From NCBI GenBank assembly GCA_903927615.1, contig CAIYNU010000008.1:1-64000 (forward strand): a stretch of DNA of 64,000 bases. The letters are read 5' to 3'. Source of the stretch: an uncultured Rhodospirillales bacterium. GTDB lineage: Bacteria > Pseudomonadota > Alphaproteobacteria > Azospirillales > Azospirillaceae. Numbering within the stretch: position 1 is the stretch's first letter; each line of letters starts with the position of its first letter. The notes beneath the pieces are model-generated. The model was not told the origin of the DNA, did not search any database, and saw only the letters and a program-made list of their open reading frames with translations. Both the position numbers and the translations under genes were made by a program. Positions 29,394 to 38,683 of the stretch are shown here, piece by piece.

Positions 29394-29606
29394 ATGTTGC
29401 TTGTGGACAACGAAACCATCGCGGCCGTTCACCATCGCTTCACGACGTCGGGAAAGGCCGAAGCCATCGCCGAACTGCGCCGACGGTTCTGGCTGCTCGA
29501 CGCTGCGGCCGCCGACGGTGTGGAGCGCCTGCTGGCTTGGGCACCCGACGGGCTTCCCGGCACGCGCACCGGTCCGCGCCGCTTGGCCGAAGTGCGCGCA
29601 CCGTAG
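29394..29606 (+). CDS. Small hypothetical protein
   Basis: A 70-residue reading frame starting at an ATG at 29394, with a hydrophilic, helix-prone composition (ETIAAVHHRFTTSGKAEAIAELRRRF) and no membrane segment. It lies between the kinase gene and the convergent thiM and has the codon bias of its neighbours. I do not recognise it. It might be spurious, but no better frame covers this stretch. Confidence 0.4.
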   Translation: MLLVDNETIAAVHHRFTTSGKAEAIAELRRRFWLLDAAAADGVERLLAWAPDGLPGTRTGPRRLAEVRAP

Positions 29607-29616
29607 CCGTCGCCCG

Positions 29617-30465
29617 TTACCAACGGGCCGCCGGTTCCGGGACCGGCTCGCATCGGGCGATGCGGCATCGCGTCAGAATCGTCGGGGCGTCGAGCATAGC
29701 CAAGGCGTCAAGCAGCGCCACGGCGAAAGTCCCGGGTCCGGTCGCGTGGTGACGCGCCAGTTCGCCGGCGATACCCAGCACGGTCATGCCATGGACCGCA
29801 GCCAGCACCGGGTTGGAATTGACCGCTGCGAAGGCCCCGATCACCGCCGTGGCCGAGCAGCCAAGGCCTGTGACCCGGGACATCCAGGGGTCACCATTGG
29901 CCACGTGAAAGCTCCCGCTGTCGCCAGCGCCCCGGACCACGTCGATCGGGCCGCTGACACAGACGGCGGCGCCGAACCGCCCGGCAAGGCGTCCCGCGGC
30001 GTCGTTGGCGGTGATCGACCCGACCGTGGCATCCACCCCCCTCGGACCATCGCCGCATCCGTCCAGGGCCAGGATTTCCGAAGCATTCCCGCGCAGAATG
30101 GTCGGAGGCCCCGCCGCGAGCAGGCGATGGCAAGTTTCGGTACGAAATCGCGTGGCCCCGGCGCCGACCGGGTCAAGCACCACCGGCATCGACCGCGCCC
30201 CGGCCGCCCGGATCGCCTGTTCCATACTGTCGACCCAATCGGAACTCAGGGTCCCGATATTGACGACCAGCGCATCGGCCAGGGCCACCATGTCCTCGAC
30301 TTCTTCAGGAGCATGGGCCATCACCGGCGAGGCGCCAAGCGCGAGCAAAACATTCGCGGTCAGGTTCATCACCACAAAGTTCGTGATGTTGTGAACCAGC
30401 GGCCTGCGTCTGCGGATCTCCGCGAGGTCGGCGACGACGGCTTCGGCCATAGACGGAAGAGTCAT
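29617..30465 (-). CDS. thiM: Hydroxyethylthiazole kinase
   Basis: ThiM phosphorylates 4-methyl-5-(2-hydroxyethyl)thiazole in thiamine salvage. The 282-residue ribokinase-like protein has the family start RRPLVHNITNFVVMNLTANVLLALGASPVM, the middle PVVLDPVGAGATRFR, an ILRGNASEILAL segment and a C-terminal TGLGCSATAVIGAF with the anion-hole glycine. The ATG at 30465 has AGGGA at a good distance; the frame continues upstream but without similarity. thiE/thiD are not adjacent. I looked for a TPP riboswitch upstream and did not find its conserved core. Confidence 0.93.
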   Translation of the reverse strand: MTLPSMAEAVVADLAEIRRRRPLVHNITNFVVMNLTANVLLALGASPVMAHAPEEVEDMVALADALVVNIGTLSSDWVDSMEQAIRAAGARSMPVVLDPVGAGATRFRTETCHRLLAAGPPTILRGNASEILALDGCGDGPRGVDATVGSITANDAAGRLAGRFGAAVCVSGPIDVVRGAGDSGSFHVANGDPWMSRVTGLGCSATAVIGAFAAVNSNPVLAAVHGMTVLGIAGELARHHATGPGTFAVALLDALAMLDAPTILTRCRIARCEPVPEPAARW

Positions 30466-30588
30466 TCGGCGTCTTTCCCTGACACGAGTCATAAGACCGA
30501 ACCCATCCGGCATACCATCCGGTGGGATGGCATGCCGGGATGATCCGACCGCCGGCGGCGCTTCTTTAACGCTCGCCCCGATTAGACC

Positions 30589-31638
30589 TCAGCCCGTCAG
30601 AGACTTCATGTCGATGACGAAGCGATAGTGAACGTCACTCTTCAGGATGCGTTCGTAGGCTTCGTTAATTTTCTGGATCGGAATGATCTCGATGTCCGAC
30701 GTGATGCCGTGCTCACCACAATAGTCCAGCATCTCCTGGGTTTCCTGAATCCCGCCGATCAGCGAGCCGGCCAGGGTGTGGCGTTGAAAAATCAGGTTGA
30801 ACGCGGCAACCGGCAGCGGATGCTCCGGCACGCCGACCAGAACCATGGTGGCATCGCGCTTGAGCAACGCAAGGTATGCGTTGAGGTCGTGCTGAGCCGA
30901 AACCGCATCGAGAATGAAATCAAAGCTGTTGAGGTGCTTTTGCATTTCGTCCGGACGGGTCGACACCACGACCTCGTGGGCACCCAGTCGCATGGCGTCC
31001 GCCGCCTTGCCCGGTGAGGTGGTGAACAGAACCACATGGGCGCCGAAGGCCGCGGCAAACTTCAGCGCCATGTGACCAAGGCCGCCCAACCCGACAACCC
31101 CGACCTTCTGCCCCGGACCGACCTTCCAGTGGCGCAGCGGTGACCACGTGGTGATACCGGCGCACAGCAAGGGCGCGGCCGCGGCCAGATCCAGCGACTT
31201 CGGAACCCGAAGAACAAAGCTCGCGTCAACCACGATGCTGTCGGAATAGCCGCCATAGGTCACGCCGCCGCTGACGTGGTCCGGGGCGTTGTAGGTGAAA
31301 ATGGCCCCGGACTCGCAGAATTGCTCCAACCCGTCCTGGCAATTGGGGCAATGCCGGCACGAATTGACCAGACAGCCCACCGCGGCAAGATCACCGGCCT
31401 TGAAGGTCCCGACGTCAGTCCCGACCTCAACGACGCGACCGACGATCTCGTGCCCGGGAACGCACGGGTAGATCGTATTGTGCCATTCATTACGCGCCTG
31501 ATGAATGTCGGAGTGACAGACACCGCAATAAAGAATCTCAATTTTGACGTCGCGCGGTCCCGGATTGCGTCGCTGAAGCGAAAAAGGCGCCAGTCGAGCG
31601 GTACTGGAACTGGCTGCAAAGGCTTTCGTTGGGTACAT
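30589..31638 (-). CDS. Zinc-dependent NAD(P) alcohol dehydrogenase (YahK/cinnamyl-alcohol type)
   Basis: A 349-residue medium-chain dehydrogenase. The catalytic zinc ligands lie in CGVCHSDIH and PGHEIVG, and the structural zinc is held by four cysteines in CRHCPNCQDGLEQFC. The coenzyme fold has GVVGLGGLGHMALK. Sequence features (NDxxHSDIH-type region, VGVPEHPLPV, SLIGGIQETQEMLDYC) place it with YahK and cinnamyl-alcohol dehydrogenase-like aldehyde reductases that use NADP(H). It probably reduces aldehydes to alcohols. It lies 181 nt from the helix-hairpin-helix gene, so it may have its own promoter. Confidence 0.92.
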   Translation of the reverse strand: MYPTKAFAASSSTARLAPFSLQRRNPGPRDVKIEILYCGVCHSDIHQARNEWHNTIYPCVPGHEIVGRVVEVGTDVGTFKAGDLAAVGCLVNSCRHCPNCQDGLEQFCESGAIFTYNAPDHVSGGVTYGGYSDSIVVDASFVLRVPKSLDLAAAAPLLCAGITTWSPLRHWKVGPGQKVGVVGLGGLGHMALKFAAAFGAHVVLFTTSPGKAADAMRLGAHEVVVSTRPDEMQKHLNSFDFILDAVSAQHDLNAYLALLKRDATMVLVGVPEHPLPVAAFNLIFQRHTLAGSLIGGIQETQEMLDYCGEHGITSDIEIIPIQKINEAYERILKSDVHYRFVIDMKSLTG

Positions 31639-31819
31639 CTCGGTCTCCTAAACCATTCAGTGGGAAACAAGACTTCTGCCACACGGTGCGGATCACCGCC
31701 GTACGCACCGATCCCCACGACGCTCGGCGGGGTGTCGGGAACCGCAGATCAATCCTTCGCACGGGCGGCAGCGTCCCCAGACGCGCCCCCCCGCTCCTGG
31801 AGCCTGCCGTGTCCGCCGG

Positions 31820-32257
31820 TCAGGGACCCACCATAACCTCGTCGCGGATGCCATCAAGCACCGCCTGGGTGATGATGCCGCGTTTGACCAAATCTTCCGG
31901 TGCCTTGTAAGGGCGCCCCTTGACGATTGCCGCGGCGCGAACCTCACCGATGCCGTTCAGGATCGCCTTCATATCGGCCGCACGGCTTCGGTTGAGATCG
32001 ACCAGAGCCACCTTGTCGCGGATACTGCCGAAGACCATGGCCGGCAAACCCGCCTTCTTAACCAAGTCTTCTTTGTAAATATAGGGTCGATTCTTGACGA
32101 TGTCGGCGGCACGGGCCGGACCGATGCCGGACAGGGTGGCGACGAGTTGAGAGGCCGATGCCGAGTTCACGTCGATCACCGGTTGGGCCGCAAAGGCTGG
32201 AACGGCCGCGATCAGCGCAAAGACCAAAACCGCAGCGAAACGGTAAAATCGGACCAT
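31820..32257 (-). CDS. Secreted tandem helix-hairpin-helix (ComEA-like) protein
   Basis: The 145-residue protein starts at 32257 after an ideal AGGAGGG ribosome site. Residues 1-22 are a Sec signal peptide (MVRFYRFAAVLVFALIAAVPAFA). The rest is two ComEA-type helix-hairpin-helix units: VNSASASQLVATLSGIGPARAADIV and LNRSRAADMKAILNGIGEVRAAAIV, each followed by a PY-K-EDLVKK/R-type tail. Such domains bind double-stranded DNA without sequence specificity; ComEA does so in the periplasm during uptake. No other competence gene is here, so a role in DNA uptake is only a possibility. Confidence 0.85.
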   Translation of the reverse strand: MVRFYRFAAVLVFALIAAVPAFAAQPVIDVNSASASQLVATLSGIGPARAADIVKNRPYIYKEDLVKKAGLPAMVFGSIRDKVALVDLNRSRAADMKAILNGIGEVRAAAIVKGRPYKAPEDLVKRGIITQAVLDGIRDEVMVGP

Positions 32258-33007
32258 AAACCCTCCTGAGGCGGGATGGGGGCACGGGAGATCATAAGGC
32301 CAACCGGCCACGACCTCCAAGGGCTCTTCCGATCGGGGCCTCTTCCAGCATCCCGAACGGACCAGCCATAGAGCCGCCAGCGCCAGGACGAGAAGGTGTT
32401 GGTGACCGGCGGGGTACAAAGTGCTGGCGAACATCACCACATGGCTGTAATGCAACAGCCGACCCAAAAGACGACATCGGCGGACCACCCGAAAGCCTCT
32501 CGATGTCACCGCCAGCGATAGTCATGGCAGGATCGCTAAACGCCCTTTTGGATCATGAATCAGCCGCTGATGGTTTATTATTTATTAGGCTACGAATGAC
32601 CCATAATTATAACACCTCTTGCTAAAACACAATGTCGCTATATCTGACTTCTTATTACGATAATAATCTATTGCAATAGTTTCTCTAAAGATAATTGTGA
32701 CAATTTCAATCGTTATTATTAAACAGACTATCACTTGATCAGATAAATCTGACTTTTGAAGCCCTGCCCAGACCTTTAACTTTCTACCTCTGATCATTGC
32801 TCTGGGCGCATCTCGTCCGCCCCATGCTGTTCGACACCGACCGCCAAGCGTTGCGACGACCTCCGGACAGTACTGAATGCTGCACCGAAACCGCCGGCCA
32901 CCCTGTATTAACGAAGCGTTTACTATCTCGCAGGTGCAGCATCGGTGTTGACGGCCACGCGGTGATAGGTCATAAGACGGCGGTCGGAACCAAGGGGAAG
33001 CTGACAG
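32258..33007. other. AT-rich intergenic region upstream of the first GNAT gene
   Basis: 750 nt without a gene I can support. From about 32570 to 32760 it is distinctly AT-rich (for example TTTATTATTTATTAGG at 32574-32589), in contrast with the GC-rich flanks. No rRNA, tRNA or inverted-repeat terminator was recognised. The right end (32990-33007) contains an AAGGGGAAG ribosome site for the gene at 33008. The rest could carry promoters or be a transferred remnant. Confidence 0.4.
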
Positions 33008-33580
33008 ATGGGTATCTATAGAACATTGTACCGTTCTGAAGCTCCGCTCTACCTCGAGCATCTGCTTCGCCTGGATTCTGATAGCAGGTATGCACGGTTC
33101 ACCGGCCTGATGTCGGACAACGCGGTCCGGAAATATTGCGAAGAAATCGATTGGCGAAGCCTGACCATCATTGGTTTCTTTTGTGATGGCAAGTTGCGCG
33201 GCGTCGCGGAGATTCGCTATGAACCGCGCCTGTTTCCGACATCGGCAGAATTAGCCTTCAGTGTGGAACGGGGGTTCCAAAGCACCCGGGTTGGAACCAT
33301 GCTGATGGGACGCGCCTTGGACTTCCTGGCGAACCGGGGAATCGGCATTGCCCACATCGTCTGCATGCTCGACAATCGCAGAATGCAACGGCTCGCATTA
33401 AAGCATCGTTGTTTTATACAGGCCAGCCGTGGTGAAGTCTTCATGACGGTAACGGTACCGAAATTCAATCCCGCCCTGCTTTTGGGTGAGTGGTTGGACG
33501 GTTATCTTGGCTGGCTGGTTTCTTCGTGGGATGTGGCCGCCCCTCTGATGCTTAAGGGGCCGGTTTCAGTTAAGCGATAG
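33008..33580 (+). CDS. GNAT-family N-acetyltransferase (paralog 1)
   Basis: A 190-residue GNAT-fold protein. The acetyl-CoA pyrophosphate-binding turn is at GFQSTRVGTMLMGRALDFL, and the preceding strand is SAELAFSVERGF. It resembles the protein encoded at 38751-39266 along most of its length: both begin with YRTL(Y/F)R, then share HLLRLD, then RF, then LRG.AEIRY. The two flank the pair of CoA-transferase genes. The substrate is unknown; the family covers protein lysine and small-molecule acetylation. It has a C-terminal extension of about 30 residues absent from paralog 2. A dienelactone-hydrolase-like gene follows 39 nt later. Confidence 0.82.
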   Translation: MGIYRTLYRSEAPLYLEHLLRLDSDSRYARFTGLMSDNAVRKYCEEIDWRSLTIIGFFCDGKLRGVAEIRYEPRLFPTSAELAFSVERGFQSTRVGTMLMGRALDFLANRGIGIAHIVCMLDNRRMQRLALKHRCFIQASRGEVFMTVTVPKFNPALLLGEWLDGYLGWLVSSWDVAAPLMLKGPVSVKR

Positions 33581-33619
33581 GCCTGAAAGCGGGTTGCGCT
33601 TGAATGGTGGAGATGTGTG

Positions 33620-34558
33620 ATGTGGGCGTTGGACTCCCTTTTCGTGGCCCCCAAGTGGGGTATGGCGATCAGTCGTCCGATTGACGAGGCGCCGTCGCCA
33701 ACCCGGGTCACGGCGGGCACCGAACCCGTGCGGTTGCCGACCGGCCCCGACCGACCGGAGATGGTCGGTTACCTCACTCGTCCCTCCGGCCCGGGACCAT
33801 TTCCGGCCGTGGTGTTGCTGCATGGCTGCGGCGGCATGCGGAGTAACGAGGTGCTGTGGCGCGCCTTCTTCACGAATCTCGGCTTCGTAACCCTTGCCGT
33901 TGACAGTCTGCGGCCGCGCGGTCTGGGACAGATTTGCAAAGGAACTGGTTTGGTCACGTCGGCCATGCGGGCGGCCGACGCTTTTGCGGCGCTCGATTAC
34001 CTGGCCGACCAGCCCTACGTCCGGCCCGACCGGATCATGGTGATGGGATTTTCCCACGGCGGGGGCATCGCCCTGGACGTGGTCACGGCGTTCCGGATCG
34101 ACGCGCGGCCCGCGGATGCGCCGCGTTTCAACGCGTCGGTGGCGTTGTATCCCAGTTGCTCCTATGTACGGCGACAGATGGCGGAATACCGGGCCCCGGT
34201 GTTGGTCCTGGTGGGAGAGGCCGACGACTGGACACCGGCAGACGCATGCCGGCAACTGGCTGAACGCCATCCCGAACTCATCACCCTAAAAACCTATCCG
34301 GGTGCGCTACACGCTTTCGATGTCCTGGAATGGAAGCCCACCTTTCTACCTGACGCGGTCAACCGACACAGCCCGACCGGCAAAGGCGCATCGGTGGGGG
34401 GGAACCTCGCAGCGGCGTGGCTGGCCTATGCCGATATCTGGCGCTTTCTGCATCAACGCGGGATCATCGGGGGGGTCTCCGACCAACCGTCGGCCAACCG
34501 GAATCACCGGGTCCATCGAGCCGTCGCGGTTCCGTCCCTCCAGACCTGTACCGCCTGA
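33620..34558 (+). CDS. Dienelactone-hydrolase-family alpha/beta hydrolase
   Basis: A 312-residue alpha/beta hydrolase. The strand before the oxyanion site is FPAVVLLHGCGGM, the nucleophile elbow is GFSHGGG (Ser rather than the Cys of classical dienelactone hydrolase), an acidic residue lies in VGEADDWTP and the catalytic His in GALHAFD. Relatives hydrolyse esters or thioesters. A GTG 3 nt upstream is an alternative start. It lies between GNAT paralog 1 and the first CoA-transferase and is followed by a strong hairpin, so it probably ends a two-gene unit. The substrate is unknown. Confidence 0.85.
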   Translation: MWALDSLFVAPKWGMAISRPIDEAPSPTRVTAGTEPVRLPTGPDRPEMVGYLTRPSGPGPFPAVVLLHGCGGMRSNEVLWRAFFTNLGFVTLAVDSLRPRGLGQICKGTGLVTSAMRAADAFAALDYLADQPYVRPDRIMVMGFSHGGGIALDVVTAFRIDARPADAPRFNASVALYPSCSYVRRQMAEYRAPVLVLVGEADDWTPADACRQLAERHPELITLKTYPGALHAFDVLEWKPTFLPDAVNRHSPTGKGASVGGNLAAAWLAYADIWRFLHQRGIIGGVSDQPSANRNHRVHRAVAVPSLQTCTA

Positions 34559-34579
34559 CCGGTGAACGCTCCGGTTTCC

Positions 34580-34619
34580 CCACGGGCGCTTTGATGATGT
34601 CTGATCAAAGCGCCCGTGG
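34580..34619 (+). terminator. Strong hairpin after the hydrolase gene
   Basis: A perfect 16-bp inverted repeat: CCACGGGCGCTTTGAT (34580-34595) and ATCAAAGCGCCCGTGG (34604-34619), with an 8-nt loop, 22 nt after the stop codon. There is no T-run, but the stem is very stable. It most likely ends the transcript and isolates the downstream CoA-transferase promoter. Confidence 0.65.
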
Positions 34620-34897
34620 CGTACGGTCATGCCGCCTGACACCGAATCTGTTGACATCCTGATTTCCACCCACCGAATCTGGCTGGGTCCCGAGCCTCGC
34701 CACAATCTGGCCATAATCCTGCCATTACGTTTCGGTTGATCCGGCTTGTTGCAATTGCCGGCGCGGCTGGTATGCGTGTATAGAGTGACAAATGTTGAGG
34801 GCGTATCGGTAGCCTTGGCGTTCATCGCTCCATACTCGCCGTCGTGCAAAGGCTGTGTTGCAAGAGAGTCAAAGATTGTCGGCTTTAGGGAGGCCCC

Positions 34898-36403
34898 ATG
34901 TATCGTGATCGCATCCGGATGAAATCTCTATGGAATAAGGTTGTCGAGGCCGAAGAGGCGGCGGCGCTGATTAAAGACGGCATGATCGTCGGGATGAGCG
35001 GCTTTACCCCTGCCGGGGAAGCAAAGGTCGTCCCCTTGGCCCTTGCCGAACGGGCCAAGCGCGAACCGCTTAAGATCACACTGATGACCGGCGCTTCTTT
35101 GGGTAGCGACGTAGACCGGATGCTGACCGAGGCCAAGGCGCTATCGCGCCGCCTGCCGTTCCAAGGGGATCCCACTTTACGCGCCGCCATCAATCGCGGC
35201 GAGGTGATGTTCATCGACCAACATCTGTCCGAAACCGTGGAATTGTTGCGCAGCCGCCAGTTAGGCCCGATTGATGTGGCGGTGATCGAGGTGATCGGCA
35301 TCACCGAAGATGGCGGTCTGATCCCCAGTACATCCATTGGTAATTCGGCGACCTTCGCCATCCTGGCCGAGACGTTGATCATTGAATTAAACTTGACCCA
35401 GCCGCCGGTTCTGGAGGGCATGCACGATGTTTACATCCCCAGCCGCCGTCCGCACCGCACGCCAATTCCCGTGATGTCCCCGGATTCCCGGGTCGGCCTC
35501 CCCTATATCCCCATCGACCCGTCGCGCATCAAGGCCATCGTCATCACTCATAAGGCCGACAGATCGTCGACGGTGCTTCCGCCCGACGACGACACCCGCG
35601 CCATCGCCGGCCACCTGACCGAACTCTTTAAATATGAGATCTCCAAGGGTCGGCTGACCCAAACTCTCGGTCCGCTCCAGGCCGGCATCGGCACCATCGC
35701 CAATTCCGTGCTGCACGGGCTGATCGACACGCCGTTTCATAACCTTAAGATGTATTCCGAAGTTCTACAGGATTCGACCTTCGATTTGTTCGATGCCGGT
35801 AAATTGGACTTCGCTTCCGGGTCGTCGATGACTCTATCGACAACCCGCCATGAATATGTCTTGAAGGAAATTTCCCGTTATAAGAATCGCCTGATTCTGC
35901 GGCCGCAAGAGATCAGCAATCATCCGGAAGTGATCCGCCGTCTTGGCGTCATCGGCATCAACACCGCCCTGGAAGCCGACATCTACGGCAACATCAATTC
36001 CACCCATGTCCAGGGCAGCCAGATGATGAACGGCATCGGCGGTTCAGGTGACTTTGCCCGCAACGCCTACATGTCGGTGTTTGTGACCAAGTCGATGGCG
36101 ATTAGTGGCGCCATTTCCTGTATTGTGCCGATGGTCACCCACGTCGACCACACCGAACACGATGTCGATATCCTGGCCACCGAATGCGGCTTGGCCGATC
36201 TGCGCGGTCTGGCGCCGCGGGAACGCGCGAAAGTAATCACCGAAAATTGTGTCCATCCCACCTATCGAGACCTGATGCGCGATTACCTGAAAGAAGCGGC
36301 CAAAGGCAGCGGCCATACCCCCCATGTGCTGGAAGAGGCGTTCGCCTGGCACACCCGTTTCACCGCCACCGGCAGCATGCGCGGTTGGGCCGGCCTGCTG
36401 TGA
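34898..36403 (+). CDS. Acetyl-CoA hydrolase / succinyl-CoA:acetate CoA-transferase (copy 1)
   Basis: A 501-residue family I CoA-transferase of the acetyl-CoA hydrolase/AarC group. The N-terminal domain includes IKDGMIVGMSGFTPAGEAK; the C-terminal domain has the catalytic glutamate E288 in MYSEVLQD and NGIGGSGDFARNAY. Such enzymes move CoA between succinyl-CoA and acetate or hydrolyse acyl-CoA. The gene is preceded by AGGGAGG and is followed 740 nt later by a close paralog at 37144: 53 of the first 60 residues are identical. The exact acyl specificity cannot be read from sequence. Confidence 0.92.
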   Translation: MYRDRIRMKSLWNKVVEAEEAAALIKDGMIVGMSGFTPAGEAKVVPLALAERAKREPLKITLMTGASLGSDVDRMLTEAKALSRRLPFQGDPTLRAAINRGEVMFIDQHLSETVELLRSRQLGPIDVAVIEVIGITEDGGLIPSTSIGNSATFAILAETLIIELNLTQPPVLEGMHDVYIPSRRPHRTPIPVMSPDSRVGLPYIPIDPSRIKAIVITHKADRSSTVLPPDDDTRAIAGHLTELFKYEISKGRLTQTLGPLQAGIGTIANSVLHGLIDTPFHNLKMYSEVLQDSTFDLFDAGKLDFASGSSMTLSTTRHEYVLKEISRYKNRLILRPQEISNHPEVIRRLGVIGINTALEADIYGNINSTHVQGSQMMNGIGGSGDFARNAYMSVFVTKSMAISGAISCIVPMVTHVDHTEHDVDILATECGLADLRGLAPRERAKVITENCVHPTYRDLMRDYLKEAAKGSGHTPHVLEEAFAWHTRFTATGSMRGWAGLL

Positions 36404-36623
36404 TGACCATCGTCGGCGCATGAACCCTGCCAGCCTCTGGTTCCCTTATCCGAGGCACGAGGTCATCGGGTAAGGGAGGGGCAGTTCCGGTTTGACACAA
36501 TTGGCTGTGATCGCGCGTTTGACCCGATGGTTCAAGCGCACCGTCGGGTGCGGGTTGGCGCCGGCCGTAAGGTTCGATGGTGTGGCGATCACAACCATCA
36601 CGAACCGCATCGAGGAGACGCCC

Positions 36624-36695
36624 ATGCCCCATGAACGGTCTTCGACGTGGGGCCCCCCGCCATGGATGGAACCGAAACAAGCCTATGTTTATTGA
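36624..36695 (+). CDS. Possible 23-residue small protein
   Basis: A very short frame (MPHERSSTWGPPPWMEPKQ then AYVY) begins at 36624 with a good GAGGAG ribosome site about 7 nt upstream, in the long gap between the two CoA-transferases. Trp/Pro-rich composition is unusual. It may be a small protein or leader peptide, or chance. I do not recognise it. Confidence 0.25.
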   Translation: MPHERSSTWGPPPWMEPKQAYVY

Positions 36696-36811
36696 TATCT
36701 GCATCCAATATGCAACAATAAGCATCCTTTCCAACCAATAAGGTTCAGCAAGACTGTCAGGCTTAGAATATTAACCAAGCGTTTATGATGCCAACATGAG
36801 ACCACTTTTGG

Positions 36812-37103
36812 TTGCTTGTTTTGCAAGCAATGATTGGTTTACCCCCATTTCCCGGAGTAGCTTTTCTTATCCCGATATGACCTCAGGGAGGACTGCATCC
36901 CGATTCCGATGACATTTTCATTCGGTCAGAAGCCCCGGCAACCTCCGCCCCAGTTTGGTCACAATTTGCCCGTTTAATCATTTTGCATGGCTGCATTGAC
37001 GCCGCTGCTAGCCTCGACCGCTAGCCTGCCGGTTGGAATTTCACGCGGCGCAAGTTATGCCTTACCAACGTTTGCTAGCGCCGTGGTCTTCATTCTAGCA
37101 AAC
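36812..37103 (+). promoter_or_regulatory. Cluster of inverted and direct repeats upstream of CoA-transferase copy 2
   Basis: The 740-nt gap before copy 2 carries several repeat signals. TTGCTTG (36812-36818) pairs with CAAGCAA (36824-36830). GCTAGCCT occurs twice, at 37007-37014 and 37020-37027. GTTTGCTAG (37070-37078) and CTAGCAAAC (37095-37103) form a perfect 9-bp inverted repeat 41 nt before the start codon. These GCTAG-based sites look like operators for a dimeric regulator of acetate or acyl-CoA metabolism, but the regulator is not identified. Confidence 0.5.
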
Positions 37104-37143
37104 AGCCGAGGTTCGAATAAGTTGTCAACCCTAGGGAGGTTCT

Positions 37144-38664
37144 ATGTATCGTGATCGCATCCGCCTAAAGTCACTATGGAACAAGATCGTCGACGCTGAG
37201 ACCGCAGCATCGCTGATCAAAGATGGCATGATTGTAGGCATGAGTGGCTTTACCCGAGCCGGTGAGGCCAAGGTGGTACCGCTTGCGTTGGCCGATCGGG
37301 CCAAGCGGGAACCACTCAAGATCACGCTGATGACCGGTGCTTCTTTAGGTAGCGACATCGATCGGATGCTGACCGAGGCCAAGGCGCTGTCGCGCCGGTT
37401 GCCGTTCCAGGGTGATCCCACTTTGCGCGCCGCCATCAATCGCGGCGAGGTGATGTTCATCGACCAGCATCTGTCGGAAACGGTGGAAATGCTGCGCAGC
37501 CGGCAGATGGGGCCGGTCGATGTCGGCGTCATTGAGGTGTGCGGTATCACAGAAGATGGCGGCCTGATCCCGACCACCTCCATCGGCAACTCGGCGACCT
37601 TCGCCATCCTCGCCGAACACTTGATCATCGAACTGAATTTGACTCAGCCGATGACCCTCGAGGGCATGCACGACGTCTACATCCCGACCCGTCGGCCCTA
37701 TCGGGCGCCGATTCCCGTGATGTCGCCGGATGCGCGGGTTGGGGTGCCCTATATCCCGATCGACCCGTCGCGCATCAAAGCCATCGTCATTACCCAAAAG
37801 GCCGATAGCTGTTCGACGATCCAGCCGCCCGACGACGAGACTAAGGCGATCGCCGGCCACCTGACCGAACTCCTGAAGTATGAAGTGACCAAGGGTCGTC
37901 TGACCAACACCCTGAATCCGCTCCAGGCTGGTATTGGAACCATCGCCAACTCCGTGATGCATGGGTTGATCGAATCGCCGTTCCATAACCTTCGGATGTA
38001 TTCCGAGGTGCTTCAAGATTCGACCTTTGACTTGTTCGATTCCGATAAGCTGGACTTCGCTTCGGGCTCGTCGATGACTCTGTCGACAGCCCGCCACGAA
38101 CACGTCCTGAAAGACATCCTCCGCTACAAGAGTCGGCTGCTGTTACGGCCGCAGGAAATCAGCAATCATCCTGAAGTGATCCGGCGTCTGGGCATCATCG
38201 GGATCAACACGGCCCTGGAAGCCGACATCTACGGCAACGTCAACTCGACCCACGTTCAGGGCACCCACATGATGAACGGCATTGGCGGGTCGGGCGATTT
38301 TGCTCGCAATGCCTATATGTCGGTCTTTGTGACCAAGGCGATGGCCAAGGGCGGTAAAATTTCGAGTCTGGTGCCGATGGTCAGCCACGTTGACCATAGC
38401 GAGCATGATGTCGACATCCTGGTTACTGAATGCGGTCTGGCCGATCTGCGTGGACTTGCCCCACGGGAGCGCGCTGTACTGATCACGGAAAACTGTGTCC
38501 ATCCCGATTATCGGGACCTGATGCGCGATTACATTCGCGCGGCTGGAAAACGAAGCGGTCATACCCCGCATGTGCTGGAGGAAGCGTTCTCCTGGCACAC
38601 CCGCTTCACGGCGACCGGTAGCATGAGAGATTGGGGAGGGGCTGCTTCGGAGTCGGCTGCTTGA
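37144..38664 (+). CDS. Acetyl-CoA hydrolase / succinyl-CoA:acetate CoA-transferase (copy 2)
   Basis: A 506-residue paralog of the protein at 34898, colinear throughout. It keeps the catalytic E288 (MYSEVLQD), the NGIGGSGDFARNAY motif and the same MYRDRIR start preceded by AGGGAGG. Differences are scattered conservative substitutions plus a different C-terminal tail. The paralogs are too diverged in the third codon position for a very recent duplication. Having its own repeat-rich upstream region suggests regulation separate from copy 1. Substrates may differ (acetate, propionate or succinate), which sequence alone does not settle. Confidence 0.92.
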   Translation: MYRDRIRLKSLWNKIVDAETAASLIKDGMIVGMSGFTRAGEAKVVPLALADRAKREPLKITLMTGASLGSDIDRMLTEAKALSRRLPFQGDPTLRAAINRGEVMFIDQHLSETVEMLRSRQMGPVDVGVIEVCGITEDGGLIPTTSIGNSATFAILAEHLIIELNLTQPMTLEGMHDVYIPTRRPYRAPIPVMSPDARVGVPYIPIDPSRIKAIVITQKADSCSTIQPPDDETKAIAGHLTELLKYEVTKGRLTNTLNPLQAGIGTIANSVMHGLIESPFHNLRMYSEVLQDSTFDLFDSDKLDFASGSSMTLSTARHEHVLKDILRYKSRLLLRPQEISNHPEVIRRLGIIGINTALEADIYGNVNSTHVQGTHMMNGIGGSGDFARNAYMSVFVTKAMAKGGKISSLVPMVSHVDHSEHDVDILVTECGLADLRGLAPRERAVLITENCVHPDYRDLMRDYIRAAGKRSGHTPHVLEEAFSWHTRFTATGSMRDWGGAASESAA

Positions 38665-38683
38665 CATAGAACGGCACGCTTTT

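Noticed and set aside
30466-30588. TPP riboswitch upstream of thiM
   Set aside because: No CTGAGA or terminal core of the THI box was found in the minus-strand leader.
32585-33061. Minus-strand 158-residue frame in the AT-rich gap
   Set aside because: It overlaps the start of the GNAT gene antisense, has odd Cys/Ile-rich composition and no ribosome site.
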